Shown piece after piece: positions 9,766 through 18,411 of a DNA stretch of 58,989 nt (the first letter of the stretch is position 1; every line of letters begins with the position of its first letter). A program made the position numbers and the translations under genes. Origin of the DNA: a virus; the IMG/VR virus record IMGVR_UViG_3300046777_001542, positions 1-58,989 of that record. The stretch is one strand, 5' to 3'. The notes beneath the pieces were generated by a model. That model had not been told where the DNA came from and ran no database searches. It saw nothing but the letters and a program-made list of their open reading frames with translations.

Positions 9766-12700
9766 CTATATAAGGAGTGCCTCCAGATACAGGTCCGCCT
9801 TTTCTCTACCCTCTAAACCAAATATTAATTCTTTTAGCTCTTTTGTTAGAGGCGCATCTTTCTTAGACTCCCAGTTTGTGTATCTCTTTCTAAGGATATC
9901 TCTATCTATTGCAGAAAGTATTCTTCTCCCCTCTGGTGCAGATAAAGTAGATGACGCTGCTGATCTCAAGACTGAGTCCATAATATCTGGCTCTAGAGCT
10001 TTTATTAAATGTCCCTGTGCATTCTTGGTGTAGCCATATGGCATTTCTTTAGCAAGTGCTTCTGCAAACTTATCATAAAGTATTTTTTGTGTTCTCTTAG
10101 TTAATCCGCTAGAGGCAAAAAGTTTTTCTGCCATTCCTATTTCTAGTGATGTTACTCCCCATCCGCCAGTTGTATTTTTTCCAAAACCTGCGCCGATTCT
10201 ACGCATAGCAAGAGACTTAATAATATTAATTAGCCCTCCGCCATTAAATCCATTAGCATCAGATTTAAATTCTATATCGCTTAAACTTGCAGCATGACCC
10301 TTTTGTCTTCTCTTTAATGCTTCGGCTTCTTCTATTTTAGCAAGAGCTGCTGGTGTCAGGGCCTTTGCAGGAGTTGGTTTAACTGCGGAATGTATGCCGT
10401 GGAACTCTTTCCAGTTTACATGTCTTGCATCTTCAAGTCTTTGAATCATTGCTGCGTAAATAGCAGATTCTTCTTCATTTAAATCAAATTTAGAAATAGT
10501 GTCTTTTAGTCTTGGTAGCACATCATCAATTTCAGCTATCATTCTGCTATGATATTGTGTTGGTGACATTCCCTTTGGAATATCTACTGTTGCTTCTGCA
10601 AAAAATCTTCTAGCCCCGCCCTTAACTCCAAGCAAATTAATTCTTGCTTGCTCTGCCATTGATGGCATAATGTCTGCATAATCTCTGAGTCCAGATGCCA
10701 TCTTAAATACACCAGCTGTGCCTACATCTGCAAGAACTCTTCCAGATAAATTATCTGGTGACAGATCTTTATCTCCTCTAAGTGCTGAAGCAACTAGCTG
10801 CTTAAAGTAATCATCTTCACTAAACTTAGCATCTTTAATTGCAAAAGCATCATCAAACTTAGACTCAAGAACAATAACTTTTCTTCTGCCTTGTGGGTCA
10901 GTAGGGTCTAGCATAACCTTAATCTGTTGCTCTGGGGCTTTTAAACCATGTGCTTCTCTTGCAATTATTGTTGCACGTTGTTCTGCTAAAGCTGCTTTTT
11001 CATCTAAGACTGGTTTAACAAATACCTGTGTTCCATCTGGTTTTTTGTAAACTCCACCAATTCCTGGTACTGGAAAACTTCTTCCTGTGCTAGGGGATAC
11101 CAGCTCGCCAAAGTTTTCTGGCTCTTGTTTTGCAAGGCGGCTATTATTTACTGCCTCTGTGGTTTCTTCCATAACTTTCTTAAGTCTTCTTTGTTCCTGA
11201 ACCTGTTTGATAGATCTTGGCATTCCAAGGAATAATCTTCCATAGTTAGCTTTATTCTTACCAATGATTCCGCCCATTGCGTATTCGTCAAGCATCATGT
11301 GTGCAAATGCGCCCTTTTCACCTTGGACTTTACCTACGCCAAATGTTTCGTAAGATCCCATAAAGTTTGTGCCAAACTCTGCATTTTTTGCCATCAAGAC
11401 ATCAATATCAGTTGTGCTATAAGGGTTTATTGCGGTGGCGGCCTTAAATCCAGACTTACTATCACCTTCTGGCCTAAATGCTCTTCTCTGTCCAGGAACA
11501 TTTAGTGAGTCTAAGTATTTCTTTCTTAATCCAAGAGACTCTGCTATTTCTAAATATACTGGGTGCTGTGCTTTTGAAAATCTTAGCTCACTAATTATAT
11601 CGTCTCCATGAGACAATAGATTTGATGATATTCTATCTCTGGCTTCAGAAACTAAAGCTGCTGCCGCTTGATCATCTATTCCATTAACTTTTAAAAATCT
11701 TGTAAGGGCTGGCAGTGCTTCTGTTGGAGATAGTGACATAATGTCGTCTACAATCTCTTGTGCTTTTGCTGTTCCTCCAGCTAATTTTGTGTTAGTTCTA
11801 TCTCTTACAGCAAGGCCCCAGTTTCCAACAAAGAAGTATCCATCTGGGTTTCCAAGCTTTCTTCTCTTTGGTGCGGCTGCACCTAATGTTTCATCTACAT
11901 ATTGTCCTGCGTCATCAGCTGACACTTTTGTCTTTCTTCCAAGTTTCATTATTGGAGACAAGTTTGCAAGATCATCTGCAGATGCTGTTGCTTTTCTTCT
12001 AAACAAACTCTTTAATAAATCAAATCTTCCATAATTCTTTTTTGATGGAACAATTGGTCCTCCTAAAATTCCACCAGAATTTCTAAACTGAATTCTTTGT
12101 CCACTATTTGCTGCCTCTAGTATAGGCAACATTTCTTGTGTTTGTTCTGGTGTAAATACTGTCTCATAAGGAGTCAGCATTGCATCAATCATTCCACCAC
12201 GATTGTATGGCTTACTCTTTTTTGCGTATTCTACTAACTGTGGATTATTTCTTGTTGCATCTTGATTTAATACAAATCCGCCAACTGGAATTTTTGCCAT
12301 TGTATTGTCATAGTTTACACTCTTATCTCCAGGGACAACTGGACCGTCTGCTAACGTATATACGTATCCGCCATCATTAAATCCTCTAAGTGGACCTCTC
12401 TTTGGAAGTATAATTCTTGGCTTAGTCGTTTCTATACTATAACCACCGCCAGAAGTTCTAACACCTAATCCTTCTGCAACCTTATCGACAAGAGCTGCTG
12501 TCTCTGGTTTATGGAACATTTCTTTCATGTTAGACTTACCAGTTACTGGGTCGACTGTTGGCTGACTAGTAAATGGGACTGTTGTTAGATTTATTCCTCT
12601 TCCCATACCTGCTGCAACCTGTGCAGCTGTCTCTGCCATCATAACTTCAATAGTTGCATTTAATGAAATAATTTTTGCTCTTGCTTGATCTACAGTAATT

Positions 12701-15126
12701 ACGCCTTGTTGTAGCTGTCTTACAATCATAGCTCCTTCATCTGCAGCTAGCTGTGTAAGCTGTTGCATTTGTGGAAGCATTGCTTGATAAACTGAAGACA
12801 GCTCATGTGTGACTGTGCCAGTTGCAGCTACTTCAGTCTTTAATAATGAAAGCTCTGCCTGTGATTGTGTGGCAATTGCTGCTGTCATAGCATGCCATTT
12901 AGCAGCTTCTCCAGCTACGATTCCAGTTGAAACGCCACTGATAGATGTAACTCCAGGAACTCTTGGAAGATCCTGATCCATATACATTTGTGGGTTATTG
13001 CTTACTCTAACATTTACTGGACCTGGGTTTGGAACAACACCAAAGATTGTTCCTGGCTGTTCTATAGCAGAAGGAATTGTGTGTGCAAATTGTCTGCTAT
13101 AAGGAGCTCCTATAAACTTACTGTCTTTGTCTGCAACTCTATCTGCATTTGCTGCAGATCCCGCTGGAGACAATATAGTTGATCCGCCCATTGTGCTTAT
13201 GCTTGAGCTTGTTGCAACCGCTGAATTTAATGCGCTTGCCTTTAATCTATCAAATGATGCTGCAAGATTATTAACAGCAGTCTCTAGTGCTATTGCAGCT
13301 TGAGCATCGCTAAAGAATGAGTTTTCTACAACTTTGCCAGCTTCGGCTGCTGCAAGCATTTCAGGAGTTAATAATTTAAATCCTGATCCACCCTTAAATA
13401 ATTGCTTTAGATGAAATACACCCTTAATAATATATCCAAGGAAGTTACCAAGTACACCAGTAAGCATAATAAGTGGACCAGCAAATGCTGTTAGTCCACC
13501 AAGGAATGTTAACAATGATTTAATTGGGCCTGGCAGGTTGTCAACAAATTTAAGTATGCCGCTTATTGTATTTAATACAAATGTGCTTATCTTGAGGAAT
13601 TGATCTCCTACGCCAGCAAGCTCTGCTTTAATTGTTTCAAGAGCTCTTTTATATTGTCCAGAAGCAGACTCTGTCATCTGCTTTAATTCTCGTGAAGCTA
13701 CATTAGCAAGCTCTTCTGAGCTTGCCTTCATTAAATCTAGTACTTGAAGTGTCTGTGACCCTTGCTTGCCCAAGTTGGCAAACAAAGCATTCATACGTGC
13801 AAACTGGAACTTACCAAATAGCTGCTCAATTGCCTGTGATTTCTTTAATGGGTCAAGCTTATCTAAAGCACCTTGTAATTCTAATATTGTACCTGTTACA
13901 TTTCCAGCATTTCTCTTTACTATTCCCTCAAGATCAATACCAAAGCCTTGAAACATTTCTTTTGCAACTTTAGTTGGATTAATAAGAGATGCAAGAGATG
14001 ACTTAATGGCGTTAGCACCTTCTGATGCATTTACTCCGCCTTCTTTCATTGCTGTTAAATAAAGAGCAAGATCTTGAATGTCTCCGCCAAGAGATTCAAT
14101 TACTGGACCTGCTTTTGGAATTGCTTCAATTAAATCAGCAAGAGATGTTGATGTCTGGTTTTCAACTGCGTTGAGGAAGTTAATTGACTTGGCTAATTCA
14201 TCATTGCTTTGCTTAAATGCATTTTGAATGGCAAGTGTTGCCTTCATTGCATCTTGTCTATCTACTTCACCAAGAATTGCAAGTCTTGTTGTTTCTTTTG
14301 TTGATACTAATAAATCATTTCCTGTTTTACCAGTTGCAGCAATATCTGCAGATAAAGCAATTGTATCTTTGTAAGATGCTCCATATATAGATGCAAGCTC
14401 TTTTGCTGTCTTAGCTACATCTTCTCTTACTTGTTTTAGCTCTGCCGCTGATGTGTCACCTAATCCGCCATAAACCTTTGTTAATCTAACTAGCTGCTGG
14501 TCTGCTTCTAAGAATGCTTTTTGTGCTGCCGCCCCAAATGCCATCATAGGAACGGTTAATCCAACTGTTAACTGACGACCAGCCCACTGTGTATTTTTAC
14601 CCCAGTTAATAAGCTGGTTAGATCCGTCAAGCATAACCTTGTTAAGGATTGCTGCTTCTTGTCTTAGTAATGCTGTTCTATTCTTTAAAACATCTAGTCC
14701 ATTTGCTACATGGACATTGTATTGCATTTGCCCCTGGGCATTTCTTCCCAGGGGTTGCAATACAGCATTTTCCATTAATACTTGCTGCTTAGCAAGATCT
14801 TTAATTAATGTACTGGTTTTTCTTGCGTGTCCTTGCCAGACTCCATAGTACTCGCCAAGTTTCATTCGGCCAGTATCTAGCCTCTTTCCAAACTTCTGTA
14901 CATCAGATTCAAGGGTTACAAAGTGTGTAGAAAACTGTCCAGTTGCTCTCATTGTTTCGGCAAATGAACGATTCATTCTGCCTACTTCATTAGACAGATT
15001 TCTATCTAATCCAATAGTTGTAGCTTGAAGTTTAATTAACTCGGCGGTGACGGCTCTTAACTGCGCTGTTAAACTTGAAAAGTTTGCCGTCGCAGTTATG
15101 TTCGTGTAAATATTTTGTTCAGCCAA
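9766..15126 (-). CDS. tape measure protein, first part (TP901-like core)
   Basis: A 1786-residue protein starting at TTG 15126, with AGGGAG about 8 nt upstream. The region around residues 180-530 looks like the phage tape-measure core of the TP901 family, with segments such as AIPKAGPVIESLGGDIQDL and LAGVGDQFLKISTFV. Hydrophobic segments follow near 560-600. Gly-rich hinges (NRGGMIDAML, GGIIGKNKANYG) are scattered later. Around residues 1330-1480 a segment GGVYKKPDGTQVFVKP followed by Glu/Ala-rich helices recalls HipA/kinase-like folds; this is a weak impression. It lies immediately after the frameshifted chaperone, as expected for a siphovirus. Confidence 0.9.
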   Translation of the reverse strand: MAEQNIYTNITATANFSSLTAQLRAVTAELIKLQATTIGLDRNLSNEVGRMNRSFAETMRATGQFSTHFVTLESDVQKFGKRLDTGRMKLGEYYGVWQGHARKTSTLIKDLAKQQVLMENAVLQPLGRNAQGQMQYNVHVANGLDVLKNRTALLRQEAAILNKVMLDGSNQLINWGKNTQWAGRQLTVGLTVPMMAFGAAAQKAFLEADQQLVRLTKVYGGLGDTSAAELKQVREDVAKTAKELASIYGASYKDTIALSADIAATGKTGNDLLVSTKETTRLAILGEVDRQDAMKATLAIQNAFKQSNDELAKSINFLNAVENQTSTSLADLIEAIPKAGPVIESLGGDIQDLALYLTAMKEGGVNASEGANAIKSSLASLINPTKVAKEMFQGFGIDLEGIVKRNAGNVTGTILELQGALDKLDPLKKSQAIEQLFGKFQFARMNALFANLGKQGSQTLQVLDLMKASSEELANVASRELKQMTESASGQYKRALETIKAELAGVGDQFLKISTFVLNTISGILKFVDNLPGPIKSLLTFLGGLTAFAGPLIMLTGVLGNFLGYIIKGVFHLKQLFKGGSGFKLLTPEMLAAAEAGKVVENSFFSDAQAAIALETAVNNLAASFDRLKASALNSAVATSSSISTMGGSTILSPAGSAANADRVADKDSKFIGAPYSRQFAHTIPSAIEQPGTIFGVVPNPGPVNVRVSNNPQMYMDQDLPRVPGVTSISGVSTGIVAGEAAKWHAMTAAIATQSQAELSLLKTEVAATGTVTHELSSVYQAMLPQMQQLTQLAADEGAMIVRQLQQGVITVDQARAKIISLNATIEVMMAETAAQVAAGMGRGINLTTVPFTSQPTVDPVTGKSNMKEMFHKPETAALVDKVAEGLGVRTSGGGYSIETTKPRIILPKRGPLRGFNDGGYVYTLADGPVVPGDKSVNYDNTMAKIPVGGFVLNQDATRNNPQLVEYAKKSKPYNRGGMIDAMLTPYETVFTPEQTQEMLPILEAANSGQRIQFRNSGGILGGPIVPSKKNYGRFDLLKSLFRRKATASADDLANLSPIMKLGRKTKVSADDAGQYVDETLGAAAPKRRKLGNPDGYFFVGNWGLAVRDRTNTKLAGGTAKAQEIVDDIMSLSPTEALPALTRFLKVNGIDDQAAAALVSEARDRISSNLLSHGDDIISELRFSKAQHPVYLEIAESLGLRKKYLDSLNVPGQRRAFRPEGDSKSGFKAATAINPYSTTDIDVLMAKNAEFGTNFMGSYETFGVGKVQGEKGAFAHMMLDEYAMGGIIGKNKANYGRLFLGMPRSIKQVQEQRRLKKVMEETTEAVNNSRLAKQEPENFGELVSPSTGRSFPVPGIGGVYKKPDGTQVFVKPVLDEKAALAEQRATIIAREAHGLKAPEQQIKVMLDPTDPQGRRKVIVLESKFDDAFAIKDAKFSEDDYFKQLVASALRGDKDLSPDNLSGRVLADVGTAGVFKMASGLRDYADIMPSMAEQARINLLGVKGGARRFFAEATVDIPKGMSPTQYHSRMIAEIDDVLPRLKDTISKFDLNEEESAIYAAMIQRLEDARHVNWKEFHGIHSAVKPTPAKALTPAALAKIEEAEALKRRQKGHAASLSDIEFKSDANGFNGGGLINIIKSLAMRRIGAGFGKNTTGGWGVTSLEIGMAEKLFASSGLTKRTQKILYDKFAEALAKEMPYGYTKNAQGHLIKALEPDIMDSVLRSAASSTLSAPEGRRILSAIDRDILRKRYTNWESKKDAPLTKELKELIFGLEGREKADLYLEALLI
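9798..9804 (-). other. candidate -1 frameshift (or frame-breaking indel) joining the two tape-measure parts
   Basis: On the minus strand the site reads GAAAAGG. The first tape-measure frame continues ADLYLEALLI and stops at 9766. The -1 frame instead gives GGPVSGG followed by GGTPYIVGEKGPELFVP and runs straight into the second gene. An A-AAG slip is known from some insertion sequences. A one-base assembly or mutational error in the A4 run would look the same. Confidence 0.5.
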
Positions 15127-15131
15127 GTAAT

Positions 15132-15497
15132 CTACTCCCTAGAGTATCCTAATCCTGCTCCGACACCAAAGCCAGCTTCTGCTGCAAATGCACCTTGTAA
15201 TGAAACTACATCGTCTCCTGATGCTTCTATACCAAGTGCTCTTCTTTGTATATCTTCAAAGGTAGGACCTTTGTTTTCTTCTTCTTCACCATCTAACTCA
15301 ATGCCTTGAATTGCTGCTAGGAACTTTCTTTTCTCAGCTTCAGTCTTTTGCATTGACTTAAATGTTTGAACAAGTTCTGGCATTGAGAGGCTTTCTTCTA
15401 GTTCTTCGTAATTTTTCCAATTACCTAAAAGAAAAACTTCTCCTAATAAAGCGGCTAAGTCTAGTTCTGCCCAGCCAGAACCGCTGCCGCTAGAAGG
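15132..15497 (-). CDS. tail assembly chaperone, frameshifted C-terminal extension (T part)
   Basis: This frame is open from the slippery site at 15497-15503 to the stop at 15132 and is entered by a -1 shift from the upstream chaperone frame. The joint product is about 220 residues: 99 from the first frame and 121 from this one. It is acidic and helical (segments ELEESLSMPELVQTF, ELDGEEEENKGPTFED) and ends GAGLGYSRE. This is the lambda G/GT arrangement, in which the longer form recruits the tape measure to the tail tube subunits. An internal ATG at 15383 has no good ribosome binding site, which favours expression by frameshifting. It ends 5 nt before the tape-measure start. Confidence 0.85.
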   Translation of the reverse strand, partial: PSSGSGSGWAELDLAALLGEVFLLGNWKNYEELEESLSMPELVQTFKSMQKTEAEKRKFLAAIQGIELDGEEEENKGPTFEDIQRRALGIEASGDDVVSLQGAFAAEAGFGVGAGLGYSRE

Positions 15498-15793
15498 TTT
15501 GGGTCGTCCATCTTAATTCCACCGCAAACTTCTAGGATACGGTTAATTGTTGGTACGTCCAAAACGTCTTCAAAAGCATCTACATCTTTTACCAAATCTG
15601 GTAACTGCTTTTCTAAAGCTACTGCACATGCCTCAATGAGGATTGTTAATGTTTCATCTTCTGTAGTTACATCTGCTGTCTTCTGAATAACAACCATAAA
15701 CTTTCTAAGCTCTTTAATTGTTAAAGGCTTTAGCTTTACTGTTGTGCCATTTTGTAGAGTAATTTCTTCTACGTTATATACTGTTGTTGCCAA
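15461..15793 (-). CDS. tail assembly chaperone, short form (G part)
   Basis: A 110-residue protein starting with TTG at 15793, preceded by AGGAGG at ideal spacing. It begins MATTVYNVEEITLQNGTTVK and is helical, with an acidic middle (DLVKDVDAFEDVL). It sits between the tail tube and the tape measure, where siphoviruses keep the tail assembly chaperone. The slippery heptamer CCCAAAC lies 11 codons before its stop, so a fraction of ribosomes should make the extended form. A terminator and a promoter separate it from the tail tube gene, so chaperone and tape measure can be transcribed apart from the abundant tube protein. Confidence 0.88.
   Translation of the reverse strand: MATTVYNVEEITLQNGTTVKLKPLTIKELRKFMVVIQKTADVTTEDETLTILIEACAVALEKQLPDLVKDVDAFEDVLDVPTINRILEVCGGIKMDDPNLLAAAVLAGQN
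15497..15503 (-). promoter_or_regulatory. programmed -1 ribosomal frameshift site CCCAAAC
   Basis: In the zero frame the codons are GAC CCA AAC, i.e. the heptamer C CCA AAC, which re-pairs as CCC AAA after a -1 slip. The -1 frame then stays open for 121 codons through the small downstream frame. Heptamer type, gene position and frame direction all match tail-chaperone frameshifting in siphoviruses. Confidence 0.88.
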
Positions 15794-15823
15794 TTTTAAT
15801 CCTCCTAGGATCTAGTCTTAATT

Positions 15824-15852
15824 ATTGTATCATATAGATTTTATCAGCACAA
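15824..15852 (-). promoter_or_regulatory. promoter for chaperone / tape-measure operon
   Basis: The minus strand reads TTGTGC, 17 bp, TACAAT, followed by AATTA and then AGGAGG before the TTG start. It lies directly downstream of the tail-tube terminator. Confidence 0.6.
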
Positions 15853-15860
15853 ATAGAAAA

Positions 15861-15880
15861 TCCCCCCATTTCTGGGGGGA
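15861..15880 (-). terminator. terminator after tail tube gene
   Basis: A six-bp C/G stem (CCCCCC / GGGGGG, 6-nt loop) lies 25 nt after the tail-tube stop and is followed on the minus strand by TTTTC. It is a typical intrinsic terminator. Confidence 0.8.
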
Positions 15881-15904
15881 CTTACTATTAATTAATATAA
15901 TTAA

Positions 15905-16582
15905 TTATGATGCTGGTGTCCAGGTACGGTCAATAATCAAACCGTATTCCTTGCCAACATAGCTTGAACCACCGTCTGGAAGAAGACGGAAAGTTACTGG
16001 GAATGTTGTAGCTGCGTTACGTGCAAGTGAGAACTGTGACTGCTGTACAGAAAGAACTCTACGAGCATAGTATACACGCTCTGCACGTGTTGAAGATGTT
16101 GTTGGAGCCTGTCCAACTGCAATTAGCTGACGCTCTGTTGGAGCTACACCAAGTGCACCTGCCTCAAGACCAATTTGCTTTGAATCAGTTTCTGAACCAG
16201 CTACTGATGCGCCTCCCTGTCCAAATACAGCAAGAACGTTCTCAAGAGTACCTTCTGCCATTTCTGTTGCAATCATAACTTCCATTGACTCCTTGAACAG
16301 CTTAGCTGTATCAAGAAGCTGATCTACTGTTACTGAACCGTATGATGGGTTGTAAGTAATCTGAAGACCGTTGTTTGTGTAACCAACATTGCGGAACTTT
16401 GAACCGTCTGTTGCGTTAAGTGTATCGATGTAAGAAGCTGTTGCTACTGGAGCAACTCCTGATGTACCCAATACTGGCTGCATGTTTTCTACGTATGCTG
16501 AATTTGTTGAATCTTTTGCTGATAAGAATAGTGGTGAAGCACCAACGAGAATATTCTTAGCATTACCTGTGGCTTGTGCCAT
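15905..16582 (-). CDS. major tail (tube) protein
   Basis: A 225-residue protein with ATG at 16582 and a strong AGGAGGT site. It begins MAQATGNAKNILVGASPLFL and contains NVGYTNNGLQITYNPSYGSV and a C-terminal GKEYGLIIDRTWTPAS. Small Ala/Gly/Thr residues and beta-rich segments are typical of tail tube subunits, which stack as rings around the tape measure. It is flanked by its own AT-rich leader of about 110 bp and a strong terminator, as expected for a highly expressed single-gene unit. Its place between the tail terminator-like gene and the frameshifted chaperone supports the call. Confidence 0.85.
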   Translation of the reverse strand: MAQATGNAKNILVGASPLFLSAKDSTNSAYVENMQPVLGTSGVAPVATASYIDTLNATDGSKFRNVGYTNNGLQITYNPSYGSVTVDQLLDTAKLFKESMEVMIATEMAEGTLENVLAVFGQGGASVAGSETDSKQIGLEAGALGVAPTERQLIAVGQAPTTSSTRAERVYYARRVLSVQQSQFSLARNAATTFPVTFRLLPDGGSSYVGKEYGLIIDRTWTPAS

Positions 16583-16695
16583 GATTTACTACCTCCTGTT
16601 AAATAAATATATATATTGATTTATAAAAATCAAAAGTGCTGGCTAGGCTCTTTTCCTCTAGGATAATTCTAGAGTATAATATGCCCAAATGCAAC

Positions 16696-17202
16696 CTAAA
16701 TAAATCTTCCGCCTGGGCCTGTGACTCTAGAGTATTTTACCTCTATTATGACATCTGCTGAAAAGAAGCCCTGGAGCTCTTCTGAAGGGGCTGTTGGGGA
16801 TGACTCTACAATCATAGTATTATGGAATATAAGGCTATCCTCTGTTTTAGCCCCATTGATGTCCCTAGCGGAATCATCCATTCTTCTAAATACATCGTAC
16901 ATTAGATTCCTGATCTCATTTATATCTGATACATCCGTGGCATATATTGTGAATAGAAGTTTCTCACATGACAGTAGCCATATATCCTCATAAGTCATTC
17001 CAACCTTATCATAGACAATATGCTTCTTCCCGCTTAAAAATTGATTTAATTCTGGCTGTTGCTGGACAGGGATAATTGGGATAATTTCTTGACCAATATT
17101 ATCGCTATAATAATCATCAGGATCAAATACTCCAGACTCTGTTAGTTCCTTCCAGAGATGCTTGCGTATTTCATACATTGAATCTATTTTATATTTTGTC
17201 AT
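16696..17202 (-). CDS. tail terminator-like / neck protein
   Basis: A 168-residue protein starting at ATG 17202, overlapping the previous gene by four bases. It contains SCEKLLFTIYATDVSDINEIRNLM and YDVFRRMDDSARDIN and ends VKYSRVTGPGGRFI. A length of about 150-170 residues and its place just before the tail tube gene fit the tail terminator (lambda gpU / SPP1 gp17 position), which caps the tail and joins it to the head. Assignment rests on position and size. Confidence 0.6.
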   Translation of the reverse strand: MTKYKIDSMYEIRKHLWKELTESGVFDPDDYYSDNIGQEIIPIIPVQQQPELNQFLSGKKHIVYDKVGMTYEDIWLLSCEKLLFTIYATDVSDINEIRNLMYDVFRRMDDSARDINGAKTEDSLIFHNTMIVESSPTAPSEELQGFFSADVIIEVKYSRVTGPGGRFI

Positions 17203-17993
17203 AATACCCCTCCAAATGATTGTGTTAATGCTAGGTCTGCTTGTCGTCTTACTGCGCCTGGAGAAAAAGAATATTGAACTTTTTTAATATTAAGTGGTAC
17301 TGCTAAAGCTTTTGTTATTTTGGATCCAAATATTTGTTGGAAACCAGAATTCTTAATTGATTCATTAACTAACTGCCCGCTGAAAAATATACTATAGGCA
17401 AGTTTGAACTGGTTTGTGGAAGCCCTTCCTCCAGGGCTCTTGACGGTCACAGAGGCCCCTTTGGGCATAAAGACTACTCCACCATCCAACTCAAACACAA
17501 GCCTCTCAGAAGAGCTAGGACGGATTATTACGGGCATTCCTTCTTCCATCACTGCAGCTTTATTTTCAAATATATACTTTTTCTTTTGTCTTGGATTCTT
17601 TGATGGCACTGGTGACTTTGATAATTTAAAATCAAAATCTATTTTAAAAGATAATCCAGTTGTTTCAATTGTTCTTAATTTAAATAATCTTGCCGCTGGC
17701 TTTCCGCCTTTGCCCCATTCATAAACATGGTGAAATGCTTTTGGCTTTGTTCTTGCCAATGCATCTACATAAAATCCAAAATCTTTGTCTATCTGCTTAA
17801 ATAATGTATGTTTAAATAAAGCCTTAAATGCTTCATTTGCTTCAAGCTGTGCCATTACATTTGCTTCGTAATATAGGAATGCAGATATTTGTGCTACATT
17901 ACTATCTTTTACTCTTCCGCTTGTTGGTGTGCCAACCATCAATCTCTCTAGACCGCTAGCTGCCTGTAATAGTGCTACATTATTAGATGCCAA
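17199..17993 (-). CDS. neck / head-tail joining protein
   Basis: A 264-residue basic protein from ATG 17993, overlapping both neighbours. The N-terminal half is helical (FLYYEANVMAQLEANEAFKA), followed by a Lys-rich middle (SKNPRQKKKYIFENKAAV) and a C-terminus ending ADLALTQSFGGVL. It occupies the HK97 gp10 / minor tail position between the head-closure and tail-terminator candidates. No diagnostic motif was recognised, so the name is by position only. Confidence 0.55.
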   Translation of the reverse strand: MASNNVALLQAASGLERLMVGTPTSGRVKDSNVAQISAFLYYEANVMAQLEANEAFKALFKHTLFKQIDKDFGFYVDALARTKPKAFHHVYEWGKGGKPAARLFKLRTIETTGLSFKIDFDFKLSKSPVPSKNPRQKKKYIFENKAAVMEEGMPVIIRPSSSERLVFELDGGVVFMPKGASVTVKSPGGRASTNQFKLAYSIFFSGQLVNESIKNSGFQQIFGSKITKALAVPLNIKKVQYSFSPGAVRRQADLALTQSFGGVL

Positions 17994-18411
17994 TTTTCTG
18001 ATTCTCCGACCTTGTTAATGTAGTGTTATACCCTACTACATTTCCAAATGGATCAGTAATCGGAGTTGAACCAACAACCTCAAAAACCGTAGGTGTTTCT
18101 GTTGGGAAATCTATTTCTGTCCAAATTGATTTATTTTTTGCATCACGAATATTTGTAACCTTTTCTCTGTAGGTTATTCTCTCTGCAGTTCTAACCTGAA
18201 TCATTTGCTGGTTAGTATATTTATTTCCAAATGTTTGTCTATCATTTGTGCTGCTAGATGACGAGTTGCTAATGATTCCTTTAGCATGACAATCTAATGT
18301 TTTATAATACGCCCAAGATTTTAATATTGCGCCTGTGTTTGGATCTTGTGAGTCAGACTGTCTATATAGATCCAATCTCATTACTAGTATTGAGTCTATT
18401 AGATCTAACAT
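17983..18411 (-). CDS. head closure-like protein
   Basis: A 142-residue protein from ATG 18411, sharing one base with the stop of the connector upstream. It begins MLDLIDSILVMRLDLYRQSD and is beta-rich, with a Ser-rich loop (ISNSSSSSTND). Size and position match the head-closure (stopper) proteins, SPP1 gp16-like, that plug the portal until the tail docks. The call is positional. Confidence 0.6.
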   Translation of the reverse strand: MLDLIDSILVMRLDLYRQSDSQDPNTGAILKSWAYYKTLDCHAKGIISNSSSSSTNDRQTFGNKYTNQQMIQVRTAERITYREKVTNIRDAKNKSIWTEIDFPTETPTVFEVVGSTPITDPFGNVVGYNTTLTRSENQKIGI

